From Serinus canaria (Eukaryota; Chordata; Aves; Passeriformes; Fringillidae), in contig NC_066313.1 in assembly GCF_022539315.1 (NCBI RefSeq), forward strand, positions 72,357,934 to 72,421,933: a stretch of DNA of 64,000 nucleotides, given 5' to 3'. The translations under genes and the position numbers were made by a program. Numbering within the stretch: position 1 is the first letter of the stretch; each line of letters starts with the position of its first letter. A model generated the notes under the pieces. That model was not told the origin of the DNA and did not search any database. It saw only the letters and a list, made by a program, of their open reading frames with translations. Positions 25,175-37,780 of this stretch are shown here, piece by piece.

Positions 25175-25500
25175 GGATATGTCAGTTGGCAGTAGCTTTG
25201 GCTGCAATCACCAGAAAATCAGGGAGTTCAGTATCCTGAATGAAGTAAGGAAGAACAGAAGCAGCATACAGACTTTGGGGCAGCAACCAAAAAAATTAAG
25301 AAAGTTGGCTGATGTCTTTGCCAGGTTGCTCTCTGTCATCTTTGGAATGTCATGGAGATCTGAGAAGGTACATGGTCACTGGGAAGAAATAAAAGCCTGA
25401 CGGTCAGCCCAAGGAGCTACAGGCTCATCTTTACCTCATTCCCTGGGAAAATCTTGCAGTCTTCTCACCAGAAGTAAATTATATCTGACCACCCTGCTGT
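25175..25500 (+). mobile_element. Internal CR1 LINE ORF2 fragment with deletion
   Basis: Translated on the + strand, this region shows the linker after the endonuclease (IREFSILNEVRKNRSS), then LRKLADVFARLLSVIFGMSW, which corresponds to the start of the CR1 reverse transcriptase region, then after a stop and frame change a degenerate version of the NYRPVSLTSVPGK motif (SYRLIFTSFPGKILQ, near 25416-25460). The segment that normally separates the first two blocks is missing. It lacks the 3' tail, which is unusual because most avian CR1 fragments are 3' ends; it is probably an old copy cut by deletions. Assignment rests on recalled CR1 motifs. Confidence 0.75.
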
Positions 25501-27954
25501 GATAAAAATGACCTTACCAAAACTTCAGAAATCACTTTGTGCAGTTGTAAAGACTTTGGGGCTTCTTATTTTTATATGCAGAGTCTTAGGAGTATCTGAA
25601 CCATCTTATGAATCTGATAACACCTTGCAACTAGCTAACAAGCTGAGATCTTTGACAGTGAAGTTTCCTTCCAGCATGCTAAACCCAAGGTTTTTGTTTC
25701 CAAATAAACACATCCAACATCCTGGCCTATATTATATTCAGTATTATCATATCATATCATATGAAATATCAATCATTGAAATATCAATATCATAGGATTA
25801 TACTGAATTTAAAAAAATGTACTATCTACTTTTATTTCAAGAGGGTGGGGGATAGGCAACTATGAGTAAGCAGTCTTATTCTGATAGAATCTCTTGCAGG
25901 GCAAGAGAGGTAAATTCTTGTCACCAAAGAAGCAAACTCTTGCAGAAACTGAATTTAAGCTCTTCAGGAATGGATTTATTAGTCTTGTCATCCTCTGCTT
26001 CCTCCTTCCTTAGCACGATCAACATGGTCCTTCTGCTATACAGAACTTGGTCATGGCTGCTGCTTCTGCTACAGGTGTTCAGAAATTAAACTTCTAGATT
26101 TGCAACTTTATGTCCTCACTGGTGCTACTCCAGTGAGGATGGCAGCTTTTCTTCCCTATCCAGAAGGTATTTTATTGAAATTTATTCTACTGAAAGGAAA
26201 CTGTATGTTCCTATGTTCTCATTCACATTCACATTCAAGGCAGCAGAAACTCAGGCAGTACTTGACTCACATTTTGAAGATCTTTTAATTTGTGTTTTTA
26301 AATAGAAAGCATAGAATTTAGTGCAGTTAGTCATGCTTATTTTGAAAATCTGCCTTTCAAATTCAAACAATAAGATCCTTCCGATCTTCCTAGAAGACTT
26401 CCTATCAGATATTCAATTTCCTTGCAATTTACTCTTATCAGACTTCAATTGGCCTTTTGGTTTCTAAGAGGCAAAAATTAACCGGAATAAGAGATTTTGG
26501 AAACATTATTGCTGTCCTTTTCTTTCCCATGACAAATTCTGAGAAAAAAACCAAGAAGCTGATTTTCCATATAAATTATTACTTAGTTCTTTTTTGGTAA
26601 ATTGAAACATGAATGATTTTTACTTTTTATTTTCCTTTTTGCATCTTTTTTTTGGGGTAGGGCAATGGTTTGGTGGGGGTTTTTTTTGTTTTTTTTTTTT
26701 AGTGTGCTGTCTTAGCACAAATATTGATGTAGCTTTGAAAACTTAGTAATAATTGCCTCTCAAGAAAGAATGCTTTTTCTTGTGTTTTTCATATAAATTC
26801 TACCTCCTAAATTTCTTGTACCTCTACTTCTTTGGTCTTTCACAGCTGCTTGTTTATTATGACTGCTACCTTTTTTTTCAGTCAGCATTTTCCAACATGT
26901 AGAGGAAATACAGAAAGTGATATGATGAAATTATAAAGAGATAAGCATGTGTGTCACATCTGTAAGAAGAAACTGTGCAAAATCAGGACTGCGTTTGAGA
27001 AGAATGGTTTTTTCCTATTTGTGTGCCTGCCTATTGCTCTGGAAAACTTTTAATCTAAGGAAAAATAGAGATGGACTGTATTAAATTTGTTTCACTTCTA
27101 GTTCTTTTTAAAGGCAGGACCATAATTCTCCTAAGAAAAATAAAGCAGTTATCTCCTAAGAAAAATAAACTAATTACTGAGATTTATTTTATAAAGTAGA
27201 CAAAATGCTGTCATGTATATTTTCCTTCCCATCCCAATGCTGTGCTGATTAACTTTACAACACCAACTAGATCTTGGTATGGCTTAGTGATGCTGTCTGA
27301 GCAGACTGCTCATTTGTGTGCAATCCTGTTTTGTCCTTTAGGAAACATTACTCTAATGCTAATACTATACTAGTTTCTTTGATCAATATGATGCCACATG
27401 CCACATTTATTATATATAAACCAGTTTCAAATTTATTTTAAGAACCAAAGTCTTGGCTTTTCTATTTATTAAAAAAAATTAAAAAAAATTGTCATGGATA
27501 ATGGCTTTGGTCCCTCCTGTGAGGAATAGTTTCTGACTGCGTTGTATCTTGAAGGATCTTGCTTGTGCAGTAGAATTATGGAATATGCAGCAATTAGATG
27601 AATTCTTAGATAGTTGTGCATTTCTATCATTGAATTAGCAATAGCAAAACCATGAATTCAGTTTGTACATATGGGATTTCAGCCAAAGTAAATAAATCAG
27701 TGTTTTAATTCACTTGGGTTCAAATTTATTTAGACTTGTCATATTTAACAAAAGAAAATCATAAGCTATAAAGGAGCAGTCAGGCATGATGTTAAACAGC
27801 TGAACATGTCAAAATCATCGGCATGTAGTTATGAAGTTTCATTCAGTACATCACTGCTCTACAGTTATTGTGTTTGATTTGTACATGCTTTAGATAAATT
27901 GATGTTGGGTGTGGAAGGCAACCTTTACTTAGCTTTTGTCCACTGAGTTAAGGC
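25501..27954. other. Intronic sequence, unique
   Basis: AT-rich intron with an imperfect atatc repeat (25741-25792), a CATTCA triplet repeat near 26220, a T/G-rich stretch (26640-26701) and an 18-base motif tctcctaagaaaaataaa repeated at a 25-base period near 27127-27170. No gene is recognised. Confidence 0.55.
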
Positions 27955-28080
27955 CTTGCTTGGACAACATTTTTAGGAACATGGTGTGACTGTTAAGGTG
28001 TCCCGTGTAGGGCCAGGAGTTGGACTCAACAATTCTGATGGGTCCCTTCTAACTCAGCATATTTGATTCTTTGATTTTAT
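27955..28080 (+). mobile_element. CR1 LINE 3'-end remnant
   Basis: The phrase ggccaggagttggactcaac followed by aattctgatgggtcccttct and aactcagcatatttgattct is the CR1 3' untranslated end on the + strand, with a degenerate octamer tail finishing at about 28080. Only about 125 bp remain. No coding sequence is left. Confidence 0.85.
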
Positions 28081-29335
28081 GAATAGTTCCTCTGTTTCCT
28101 CAAAGACACACTGATGTAAAGATCCTATTTTCATGTTGTTATTTATTGATATCTATGGCCAGTAAATAAGGTATTTACAAACATTTTTTTGCTTGTCGTA
28201 TTTTTCTATTGATTTTTCCAGCAAATGAAAAGTCTTGCATGTGTTGCAAGACATGCATGTGCAAATCAAATTGAACACTGTTCTATGCAGCTGTATAAGA
28301 AAGAATTCAGTTCTAGGTCATTTGTTACTAATCCTTTTTGATCTTAATGCCCTGTTAAAACCTTGACATTTGAGTTTTCATAAGCAGGCAACTATTATTA
28401 GTAAGTTACTTCATGAATGGCAAATGCCTTCACAACAGTTACAAAGCGTGTATTTTCCTGTCAATACCTTTTGCAGCATGTTGTGCTCTGCCTCATCAGA
28501 AGAAAGGAGAACAGCTTATGTATTATTAATAAGAAACTAATTTATAGATAGGAAGATGGTTATCTTTGAATATTAATTGGAAGAATTCTAAAGGAATTAT
28601 TATAACAGAGATATAGAAAGAAGATTCCTTTCTCTATGTGTTGAATAGCATATTATTTTTGGACTATAAATTATTTACATGGAGTTACTGCTTAGAACTA
28701 GGAATCTTTTATCTTTCACTCCCTGTTTTAAACCTGATCAGCAAAATGACATCTATCTTCACATTTCCCCTAGAGCCTGACAGTCATGAAAGCATAGCCA
28801 TTTTTTGGCAGATGTTTGCTGCTGATAAGATGCATTAAAGCATGGACCATTAGCTGAACTGTTTTGTAAGTCATCAAAGATTCAGATTGTTTAACAAATT
28901 GATATCTATGCAGAAAACAAAAGGCAGAGAAGGTTTGTGTAATGCTGCAGTAGTTCTTATTGACTGTCTTTAAGATCAACAAGAAGTGCTACACTGGGCA
29001 GAGTACGAACAGAATGACAATGGAGCCTTTTTCAAAACAAGCTTAAAACTGAATGAAATACATCATTTATTAAAGTAATAGATCCCACTCACTACATCTC
29101 CCAAATATGCTGAAGCAGATTTTTTTTTCTGCCTACTCACATCTATTGCTGTCTTATTTTAATGAATTAAAATGTAACTTAAGCTTTGCATAGACACATC
29201 CTAAAACTACAATGCAATACTTATGTGTGTGTGCTGCATGCAGTTTACAGCTACACAGGTAGAGTGTGACCTAAAGATAAAGATTACAAATGGGAAGCTG
29301 AATAGTAATAACTAAATAGCTGAATGGATGAGAAG
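28081..29335. other. Intronic sequence, unique
   Basis: AT-rich intron. I see no gene, repeat family or regulatory motif that I could support in this stretch. Confidence 0.5.
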
Positions 29336-29590
29336 CAAACAAACAAACAAACAAACAAACAAAAAAGCAAAGGAACTGGAAAAGAGTAAAGATGAGTAGA
29401 AGCAGAAAATAATGCAAAAATTGGTCTAGAGAGAAAAAACTGAAATATGAGATATGTGCTAGTAAATATTTAATGGAGAAAGACAAGCAAGAAGAAAAAA
29501 CATTGGAAAAGTGGAAGACAAGAAAAGAAACCAACAAAGGAGGGAATTAAGCTGAAAGGAGAGGCAAGGAAAGCAAGAAAGGAATAATGT
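29336..29590. repeat. (AAAC)n microsatellite leading into a purine-rich stretch
   Basis: Six or so AAAC units (29336-29361) open about 250 bases in which the + strand is strongly purine-biased (gaaa, agaa and ggaa combinations). The strand asymmetry ends near 29590. Minus-strand open frames here are Phe/Leu/Ser-rich artefacts. Confidence 0.8.
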
Positions 29591-29642
29591 TACTCTGTGT
29601 GCATGTATCTAGAGAGGAGAAATCTCCTAATTACATGCAGAC

Positions 29643-29647
<5 letters not shown>

Positions 29648-29692
<45 letters not shown>
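29648..29692. repeat. (AT)n microsatellite
   Basis: About 45 bases of uninterrupted AT dinucleotide repeat, some 40 bases from the 3' end of the long CR1 copy. Likely polymorphic. Confidence 0.95.
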
Positions 29693-29693
<1 letters not shown>

Positions 29694-29734
29694 CATGGTA
29701 TCAACTATGACTGTATATATTTAAAGTTTTAAGG

Positions 29735-31050
29735 TCACAGAATCACAGAATGGGTAGGGTTGGAAGGCACCACAGTGGGTCATCTGGTCCAACCTCACTG
29801 CTCAAGCAGGGTCATCCTAGAGCATATGTCACAAAATTGTGTCCAGACTGTTCTTGAATGTCTTCAGTGGGGGAGACTCCACAATCTCTCTGGACAATCT
29901 GTTCCAATGTGTGGTCACCCACACAGTAAAAAAGTTTTTCCTCATATTCAGGTGGAACTTCCTGTGCATCAGTTTCTGCCCATTGCCTCTTGTTGTATTG
30001 CTCAGCACTACCAAGCAGAGCCTGGAAATCCCATCCTGACGCCCTCCTTTCAGATACTTAGAGATATTGATGAGGTCCCCTCTCAGACTTCTCAAGGCTA
30101 ACCAGGCCCAGCTCCCTCAGCCTTTCCATTGCCCATTGCAACCATCTCCATTGCCATCCATTGGACCAGGATCTCCATGTTTCTTTTGTAGTGAGGAGCC
30201 CAGAACTGGACACAGTACTTCATATGTGGCCTCACTAGGGCTGAGTGGTCCCTTGATCTACTGTCAAAGCTTTTCCTTATGCACCCCAGGACACCATTGT
30301 CCTTCTTGGCCACAAGGACACACTGCTGGCTCATGGACAGCTTGTTGTACACCAGGACCTACAAGTCCTTGGCTGCAGAGCTGCTGTCCAGCAGGTCAGT
30401 GCCCAGCCTGTGCTGTTGCATGGGGTTATTCTTCCCCAGGTGTAGGACTGCATTTTCTGTGTTGAATTTCAGATGGCTCTCCTCTGCCCATCTCTGCTGA
30501 CTGTTGGGTCCTTCTGAAGGGCTGCACAGCCCTCTGGGGTGTCGGCCACTCCTCCCAGGTTTGTGTCATCAGTGGACTTGCTGAAGAGGCCTCTGTCCCT
30601 TCATCCAAGTGATTGATCAATAAGTTAAGCAATACTGGACCCAGTATGGAACCTTGAGGGACACCATTTTTCACAGGCCTCCAGTTAGATCCTGTGCCAC
30701 TGACTGTGACCGTCTGGGATCTGCCATTCAGCCAGTCCACCTCACTCCACCTCATTGTCTGCTGCCCATTCTGTCCACACTTAGTTCATCAGTGAGGGTA
30801 GTGTGAGAGACAGTGCTGAAAGCCTTGCTAAAGTCAAGACACACAATACTCACTGTTCTTCCCGCATCCATCCAGGTAGTTTTATTGTCATAGAAGACAA
30901 TAAAGTTGGTCAAGCACGATTTACCTGTAGTGAATGCATGCTGACTCTTCCTGTTCTCCTCCTTTATCCATGTGGATAGAGATGAGGCTGACTGGCACTT
31001 AGTTACCAGGGTCCTTCTTGCCCTTTTTGAAGTCTGTCCTCATACAACAT
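29735..31050 (-). mobile_element. Long CR1 LINE fragment with reverse transcriptase motifs
   Basis: The 3' tail is tcacagaatcacagaatggg at 29735 (minus-strand element). About 1.3 kb of the second open reading frame follows. On the minus strand the motif [18 protein letters not shown] (about 30668-30615) is the conserved reverse transcriptase block before the catalytic box. The catalytic FADD box is altered to STDD and sits in a shifted frame (about 30567-30582), followed by TNLGGVADT, so the enzyme is dead. The C-terminal part includes GDLIN (about 30080) and FFTVWV. The 5' end fades near 31050. It is 5'-truncated, as expected from abortive target-primed reverse transcription. Confidence 0.93.
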
Positions 31051-33845
31051 CCTCTTACAATTGCCTGATAGATCTTATAGATAAACTTGTTCTGCCAAAT
31101 GTTTTGATAGATCAGTGTATTTTCATGTCCTGACATTTTTAGATTTGCGAACTTCAAGTATAGTTCCAAGTACTTTCCATGACAGTGTAACTTTGTAAAA
31201 AATTTAGCTAGTTAGGAGATTGAAAGAAAAAGATCTTGGCCAAAGAATCAAGTAAATCTTTGCAGTTGTAATCTAGTGAAGGTGTTGTGGTAGCCATGCT
31301 AAGCTCAGCAATGCCAAGTCAAAATTTTCTTTTTCTTCCTCTAAGCTTTGAATTGCAGCCTGTGACTGGTAAATAATATATGTTAACTCTGGAGTTATTC
31401 TGGCCTTATCTTTTAACACTGTATAGTTTTTCTTTCTTGTCTTTTTGCTACTGGAGTCCATTATTGCAGATAAGGGGATAGATGTATTACATTGGTTAAA
31501 CATTCATTAATGTAGACAGCATTAAGTAAAAACACGTCGAAATTTACTGCTACTTCAGCTGGAATGGAATGCAACCCCCTATACTAGTTCTATGAAGACT
31601 TTATTTACCTTAATGAAAAAATATTTAAAATATATATATATACTTAGCAGGTTGATGCTTCTAACTTAGAGGCAAAAGAAATTAAATCTTGTGTAAATAT
31701 TAGGAGGAAAGCTAAGGCTGGTATGAGGATTGGCATAAAGTTCTGTTCCAGCTTGCAGAACGGTGTTATGTCCTTTCCTTTGTCTTTTCAAATCTGGACT
31801 ATCCCCAGTGATCCAAATGTGTAAATTTAATTGAAACCTGTGTTTCACTTTTCTTCACATACTTTTTACCTTCTATACTATGCTAAAGTTTCTTCAAGCT
31901 GTCTCCATCTGCTGCCTCAATATCATTCCTCAGTTAAAAATTATTTTTTACCCTTCACATCACTTCAGTCCATAAAAGTTTATCAGTCAGACCATAACTT
32001 TAAAGACATCTGATGTGTTAGCTGATTTTCTCTTGGATCTCAGATTTCTCTGCACAATGTCAAGGCACAAGTCCTGTTTATCTCTCATAGAAATGTCCAT
32101 TCTAAATGGTTTTGTTAATCAGTGATTAAGTGGTTGGGGAAAGTTTCCTATGCATTTTTAAAGATTCTCAGTCTAATTTTTTGCTTGAATGTAACTTTCT
32201 AACTCCATACATGGTCTTACTAGACATTAGCTTGTTTTTTATAGCAAGCATCTAAAGGACATGCACAGAGGGACTTCATGTCTGAAATGTCAGTCTCCTG
32301 GAAAATTTCAAAAGAAAATGAAATTACAAGAGGATCCATAGTAGAGTAGTATAGTTTTAAATGCAATTAATAAAAAATTCCTTGGAGCAGATAATATGTG
32401 TACATATGTGTCAACATTAATTTCATTTCTATAGAAAAAAACCTAAGCCAAACAATCCCCCCCTAAACCTTATACAAGTTTTAGTATGTTTTCCTGCAGA
32501 TTTCAAGATCAGTGAATGAGTATTTCATAGTGCAGCTGACACGGGCTGTACACTAGAGGCTATAGATCAGGAATTAATTGTCACTTTGCAAGCAAATGAG
32601 ATAACAGTCAGGCTTGCACAAAAATTACACTGTCTCAAAAAAATAAATGATTCCTTGGAAAGCATAAATGAACTGATAATCAGGAAGCTAGATATTAGTG
32701 AGAAGAAATAAGCTCCTTGAAACATCTCTCCTTTTAATAAGATATTACAAACTCCGGTAACAGAAAACCAAGCACCAAAAGAATGGAATCTGTCAGAGTG
32801 ATCATCTAGCTCTGTCTGGAGAAAAGCTGTGGACATTTCTCAAAATTTTTCTTGTCCCCTATTTTAAGTACATTATTGCAAAGCAAGTTGCTTAGCTCTA
32901 CCAGAATAAGATTATTTTTAAGTTTCCATTCACTGAAGATTTTATTACTCTGGCATAAACTCTGGAGCTTTTCTTATAGTAGATGTGCCAGGAGAATGAT
33001 ATAACTATTATGGCAGATTAAAGAAAACTTGCTTTGTTTAACACTTGCAATGTCCTCATGCAAACTGGCTTAGAAATCAGTATGATTCCATGACTACTGA
33101 AAATATTGTGGGCCAGATTCAGCCTCACTGAGGCTGGATATGAACCTCTTTCCTGGTTTGATGGAAGCTCTAAAACCTTCTATGGAGCTAGTTAACTGAA
33201 ACAACAGAAGCCTTGCCCTCAACCCCAGGGTGGTATCACTTCCCAGAATAAACACATAGGTAGGCACTTGGGGAAGAAAATTGTCTTTGAGCTGTTATTT
33301 GCAGGGCCCAAAAATAAAAAAAAAAAAAAGAAAAAAAAGGGCGGAAGAAAAAGAGAGAAAAGCCAACAAGACTGCAAGACAAAAAAAGTTAGAGAAGAAA
33401 AATGTTGGACCAAGTGTGGCCTGAATGAGATTTAGTTTTTTTCTTTGTAAATGAACTAGTTTGCATAGGGACTGTTTGACCCCCCACAAGCCCCAGTGTT
33501 TGGATAACCAAGAAGCCAAAAAAGACACTACTGATGGCAATCATAAGATTTAGTTTCCTTGGAGACAATGCATATGCTTGTAGCTTGCTAAACATAAATG
33601 AAGGAAGAAAAATGAAATTAAAAAAGAAAATGGAGGATGAAAAAATCAAATATGTCCCAGGAAATGTAAAATAAGACAAAGTTAGCCGAAAGCCTCACAA
33701 AAGGAATAAAGCAAAGTCTGTATATTTTTCTAAAAGGTGGCAAATAACTCCAGACCAACTCATTCTTCATGCAATTAAAAAAAAAAAAAAAAAAATTTCC
33801 TCCACTTCTTCTGCTGTGTTTTTCTTCAGAAGTTGTCCAGAACAT
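31051..33845. other. Intronic sequence, unique
   Basis: AT-rich intron with short A-rich runs (33308-33340 and A19 at 33777-33795). The part at about 32500-32870 has a compositionally even, motif-rich look (several TAAT cores and a CAAATGAGATAA stretch) that would suit a conserved non-coding element, but this cannot be shown from one genome. Confidence 0.5.
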
Positions 33846-34126
33846 AGAGTCCTAGAATCATAGAATGGTTTGATTTGGACCATTTACCTCCAACTCCCCT
33901 GCTGAGGCCAAGGACACCTTCCACTACACTAGGTAAGAGTCCATCCAACCTGGCCTTAAGCATTTCAGGGATGGGGTACCCACAAGTTTCTGGGCCACCT
34001 GTTCCAGAGCCTCAGTCCCTCTCACATTAAAGAATTTATTCCTAATACCTAATCTAACCCTACTGTCCTTTAAAACCATTTCCCCTTGTCCTGTCACTGC
34101 ACGCTCATGTAAACAGTCGCTCTCCA
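33846..34126 (-). mobile_element. CR1 LINE 3'-end fragment
   Basis: The tail at 33846 (tagagtcctagaatcatagaatgg) shows three 8-base units, the octamer tail in reverse. The minus-strand frame from 34127 to 33924 preserves the CR1 C-terminal pattern (RNKFFNVRGTEALEQ, then TPSLKCLRPGWMD). About 280 bp survive, without the catalytic domain. Confidence 0.93.
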
Positions 34127-37100
34127 AATGAAACCAAGGCTGTCAGAAACAAGCACATGCCAGCTACTCCCAGCTGGTGGATTGCTATTTTTATTTAAAG
34201 TAAAACCAGTGGCATAGGAAATGAATGTGCCAGGCTGTGAATTTGAAATGCCTGAGCAACCAGCACACAATCTTTAATTGTCAGTAATTTAGAAATGGTG
34301 ATCTGTTGCACAAGAATAGATGAAGCCTGGGGGAGAAATTATTCCAATCAGACCAATCAAAACTTGGCTGGGAGCTTTGTAGTTGGTAACTTACAGTCAG
34401 AGGTGAAATCTTCATTGAAGCATCAGTTATGAAATTCTAGTCATTTCAGGACACTCATTGCTTCACCAATGTGCCCAGGAAACCACGATATTTCCTGGAA
34501 AATCTATTCTGTGTCAGGGACTTACACAACTGAGAAATCACTGGGAGAACAGGAGAGTGAATCCTAGAGGTGAAGGTCAACAAGGAAGTTCATTTTAGGA
34601 TGAAAAATTGAGTCAGACCAAATACATATGTAAGATTTACTGTTTGAAGCAATTTGTTATCTTCGTAGTTGCAAACAGAAGGACTTGGCCAAACCCCACA
34701 ACTTTTGAGAGAGAGAGCATAGAATATTTGAAATTATACTGATAAAAATCAAAACTGATAAAATGACAATTTTGTGCTCCATGAAGCAAGTTTTTAGTTT
34801 TGGAGCTTTCCCTGAGGAAACAGACCAAGATATCTTGTCCACATACATATTCATAATATATGATCTGGATCTAACCATAATTTTTAAATTACCTAGCCAA
34901 GTGATGACCATTAGAAAAAAAAAAAAGCAAATCGTGAGTTGGAAGATCTTATCTCTCATGCAACCTGGTGTTAATGGGGTTTTACGAACTGTAGACAGCT
35001 AACTCAAAATCAATATACATCTTAAGATAAAAGAAAACTGAAAAAACAGCATTCAGAATGTGGTAAACTTCATGTTGCAGAGTGAGCCAGCAAGGAATGC
35101 AGTGATGAGTGAAGAAGATGGAAACTAATGCCTGAGAATGTGAGAGATACAGCTCTGATGTCAATATGCAAGAGGGCGATTCAGAAGCCACTTATATTGT
35201 GATAAGGGAAAAGAATGCATTTAATTTGTAGAGTAGAGGAAGTAGGCATTAGTCCAAATGCTAAGATAAGCCATTCACTGAACTGAAAATTCAGTAATTT
35301 GGCTGATATTTTAAAGAGAATTTCACAAGAGACAGGATCATTCCAAGTACAAGTTCTGCTCAGTTAGCAGAGCTTAATGACTGTTTCACACTGTAATCCC
35401 CCACCTCCCAAACAGCCAACCCCCACCCCCCCAAAAAAAATAGTTGTGGAAGAGAAGCAAAAGGGGGAACCTTGGTGCTTACAGAACAACTCCTCTCTTG
35501 TTCATAAAGGCTAATAAGAAATAAAATCAAGGGATATTTAAGATGTAAAATGTGGCTGATGCTGGTTCCAATATGTGTACTGCAGAAAGAAGTGATTAAG
35601 AGATCACAAACTGTATCATCAGTATTAGTCAGCATAAAGAAAAATTGATAAAGAATTGATAAGTTTTGCACATACCTTAAGGTGTCTAAAAACCTTTCCA
35701 GTAAATTCCATTGTATGAGTGCACAGTGAACAAATTAACAGTAAAAAAAAATCATGACATAAATAAAATAAAATAAATTATTATTCATTTATGTGTCTGT
35801 ATAGCTTGTAAAGAAGGTTTTTATACTAAATTTCTATTTTCTCCAACACATTCTTAACATATTCATAATTCTTTTAACTTGGTAGTGCTCAGCACCACAA
35901 TCTTGCCTGAATAAACACCTAGAAACCTTTTAGAATTAATACTACAGTATGATAGCAACGTTCTTAATATGAGTAGAAAGACATCTATTTAAGATAAAAA
36001 AAAAAAGAATTTCTGAATCCTTTGTAAAATCTGCTCCTACTTTTGTATGATCAAAATAGAAAATAATTAGAAAAAAACATATTAAGCTCTTTTTTTTTTA
36101 ATTTATAGATAAATATAGCCCATTGCAAAAAAAAGTATCATTTTGGACCCACAAGTCCAAATACTTTGATTATTCATTCTAAATCCATTTTGCAGCCCAA
36201 AGTGAGACACAAAGCCAGCAATTAAAGACTCAAACGTAGAAAAAATAAATTAGCTACTTAATTTGGTTTCATTGTCAAAAATAAGTGAAAGACAAATTAC
36301 ACTCTTTCAAAAAAAATTAATAAGGCTTCCGAAATTAAGTTCATAATCTAGGTGCTCATTACAACTTTTTTAATATTAGATTTTGCTAAATCTAATAATG
36401 AGGACTTTTGAATGGGTGTTTGGGAAAGCAAAATTATCTGGAAAAAACTAGTTTTGCAAAAAGGTTGGGAAAAGTAATTGAATCTTGTTTTTCTGTTTTT
36501 AAATCAATACTCAAAGTACACCTAAAGCTTAGACATTGAAAGTTATAAAATTTAGAATTGAAAATTGCCATTTTAAAATTCTCTAAATAAACATTTGCTA
36601 TTGTAATAATTTATACCCATCACATAGTTCTTAGGTTACTGAAGCTTCCCAGCTGTACAAGATTAATGGCTGCCTCATGAAGTGTCTACAATGTAATTCC
36701 CAAATATAAATAGCTAAAATCCCACCTCTGTCTGTTCCAAATCATACTGCAAATATTTTGTGTAAAACTAGTGGAAATACCTGATTTACTTGATGGAACA
36801 AAAATACATAATTTTTGCATTGACTTTATGTCAGTCTTGTTTCTGGCTGTAACTACTTTATCACCTGTATTTGATATTTCTGCACCACAATTACACTATT
36901 AGTGTGCTAAAAGAATGCTCAGACTAAGTGTGAATATTGTGAATAGTATCACTGACCTTGATATCTAAGGCTGTATCAAATAGTGTTAGTGAAAAAGTTT
37001 ATTCTACAGACTATCGTTTGTGATTCTAATCTGCATAAATATTTTTTCCTTGCCTCCCAAACCCTGATTTAATGATGGTACTTAATAATGAAAGAGCTTC

Positions 37101-37389
37101 ATTGTGTCCCCAGTTATTTTGCTCTAGATGATGGGGAGAAGTGTGAGGAGAAGTCTGGGTATTGCCATTGTTCTGATCCCACTTTTGACACCAAAATAAT
37201 GTGATACACTGAAATAATGTTAGAGTCCAACCATTAAAGGATGCCTCTGCCCAAATTAAGGTGCAAATAAGGACATTAGTATGGATTTTATTTAAAAAAA
37301 ATGAGGTAGAGACAGATAGGAAGAGAGTGGGGAAGAAGAGAAAGAGGATGAGTAAGAGAGAGATATTAAGCAAAAGATAACATCACCAC
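34127..37389. other. Intronic sequence, unique
   Basis: AT-rich intron. A 10-bp-arm hairpin lies at 36374-36397, an (AAATA)n-like stretch at about 35757-35780 and a purine-rich run at 37292-37377. The segment at about 34180-34460 looks evenly mixed in composition with homeodomain-type TAAT cores and is a guess for a conserved non-coding element. No gene is recognised. Confidence 0.5.
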
Positions 37390-37780
37390 ATGGTTCCTGC
37401 AGCTTCCTGCTGGCCCTTCTTTACCCGGATCTGCTCAGTGGTGTGGGTGCCCAAGTGTTCTGCTTGAGGTGCTGCTCTTATACAGTCCAGTTCCAGGTAT
37501 CCACGAGGTGTTTGTGCCATTCCCATAACTTGGGATGGCATGTGTGTAAGCAGGAAGTTTTGTCTGGATAAGTTACCTGGATCTGCTTCATCAGGCTCAG
37601 CGTCTTCCTTTTGTAGCTGCCTGTGCTTTTCTCACAGTATGCCCAGTGGTATTTTGTCTGGTGTGCTAATTCCAAACCTTTCACCTTTGTGTAGACCTGA
37701 AATTAATGCCTCCCTTTTTTACATCTGTGCCCATTGTGGGGGTTTATCTTACAGGAACTTTCTTTGACAGTGAGCTGAGA
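37390..37780 (-). mobile_element. Possible LTR fragment
   Basis: This block is GC-richer than the intron around it. On the minus strand it shows a TATA-like ctgtataagagc (37474-37485), preceded by sequence that could be U3 and followed by a GC-rich stretch down to about 37390. No polyadenylation signal, terminal inverted bases or target duplication were found, so this is only a suggestion. The 68-codon minus-strand frame inside is not supported as a gene. Confidence 0.3.

Noticed and set aside
27127..27170. Repeated 18-mers as a possible CRISPR-like or regulatory array
   Set aside because: Only two copies of an A-rich 18-mer in eukaryotic intron; simple local duplication explains them.
30067..30465. 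132-codon + strand frame rich in Pro, Ser and Cys
   Set aside because: It is the antisense of a CR1 second open reading frame on the minus strand.
30426..30755. Minus-strand frame with reverse transcriptase motif as a live gene
   Set aside because: The PQGS motif is real but the catalytic box is mutated and in a shifted frame, so it was annotated as part of a dead CR1 copy.
33219..33845. Several Phe-rich minus-strand frames
   Set aside because: They translate poly-A and purine-rich runs.
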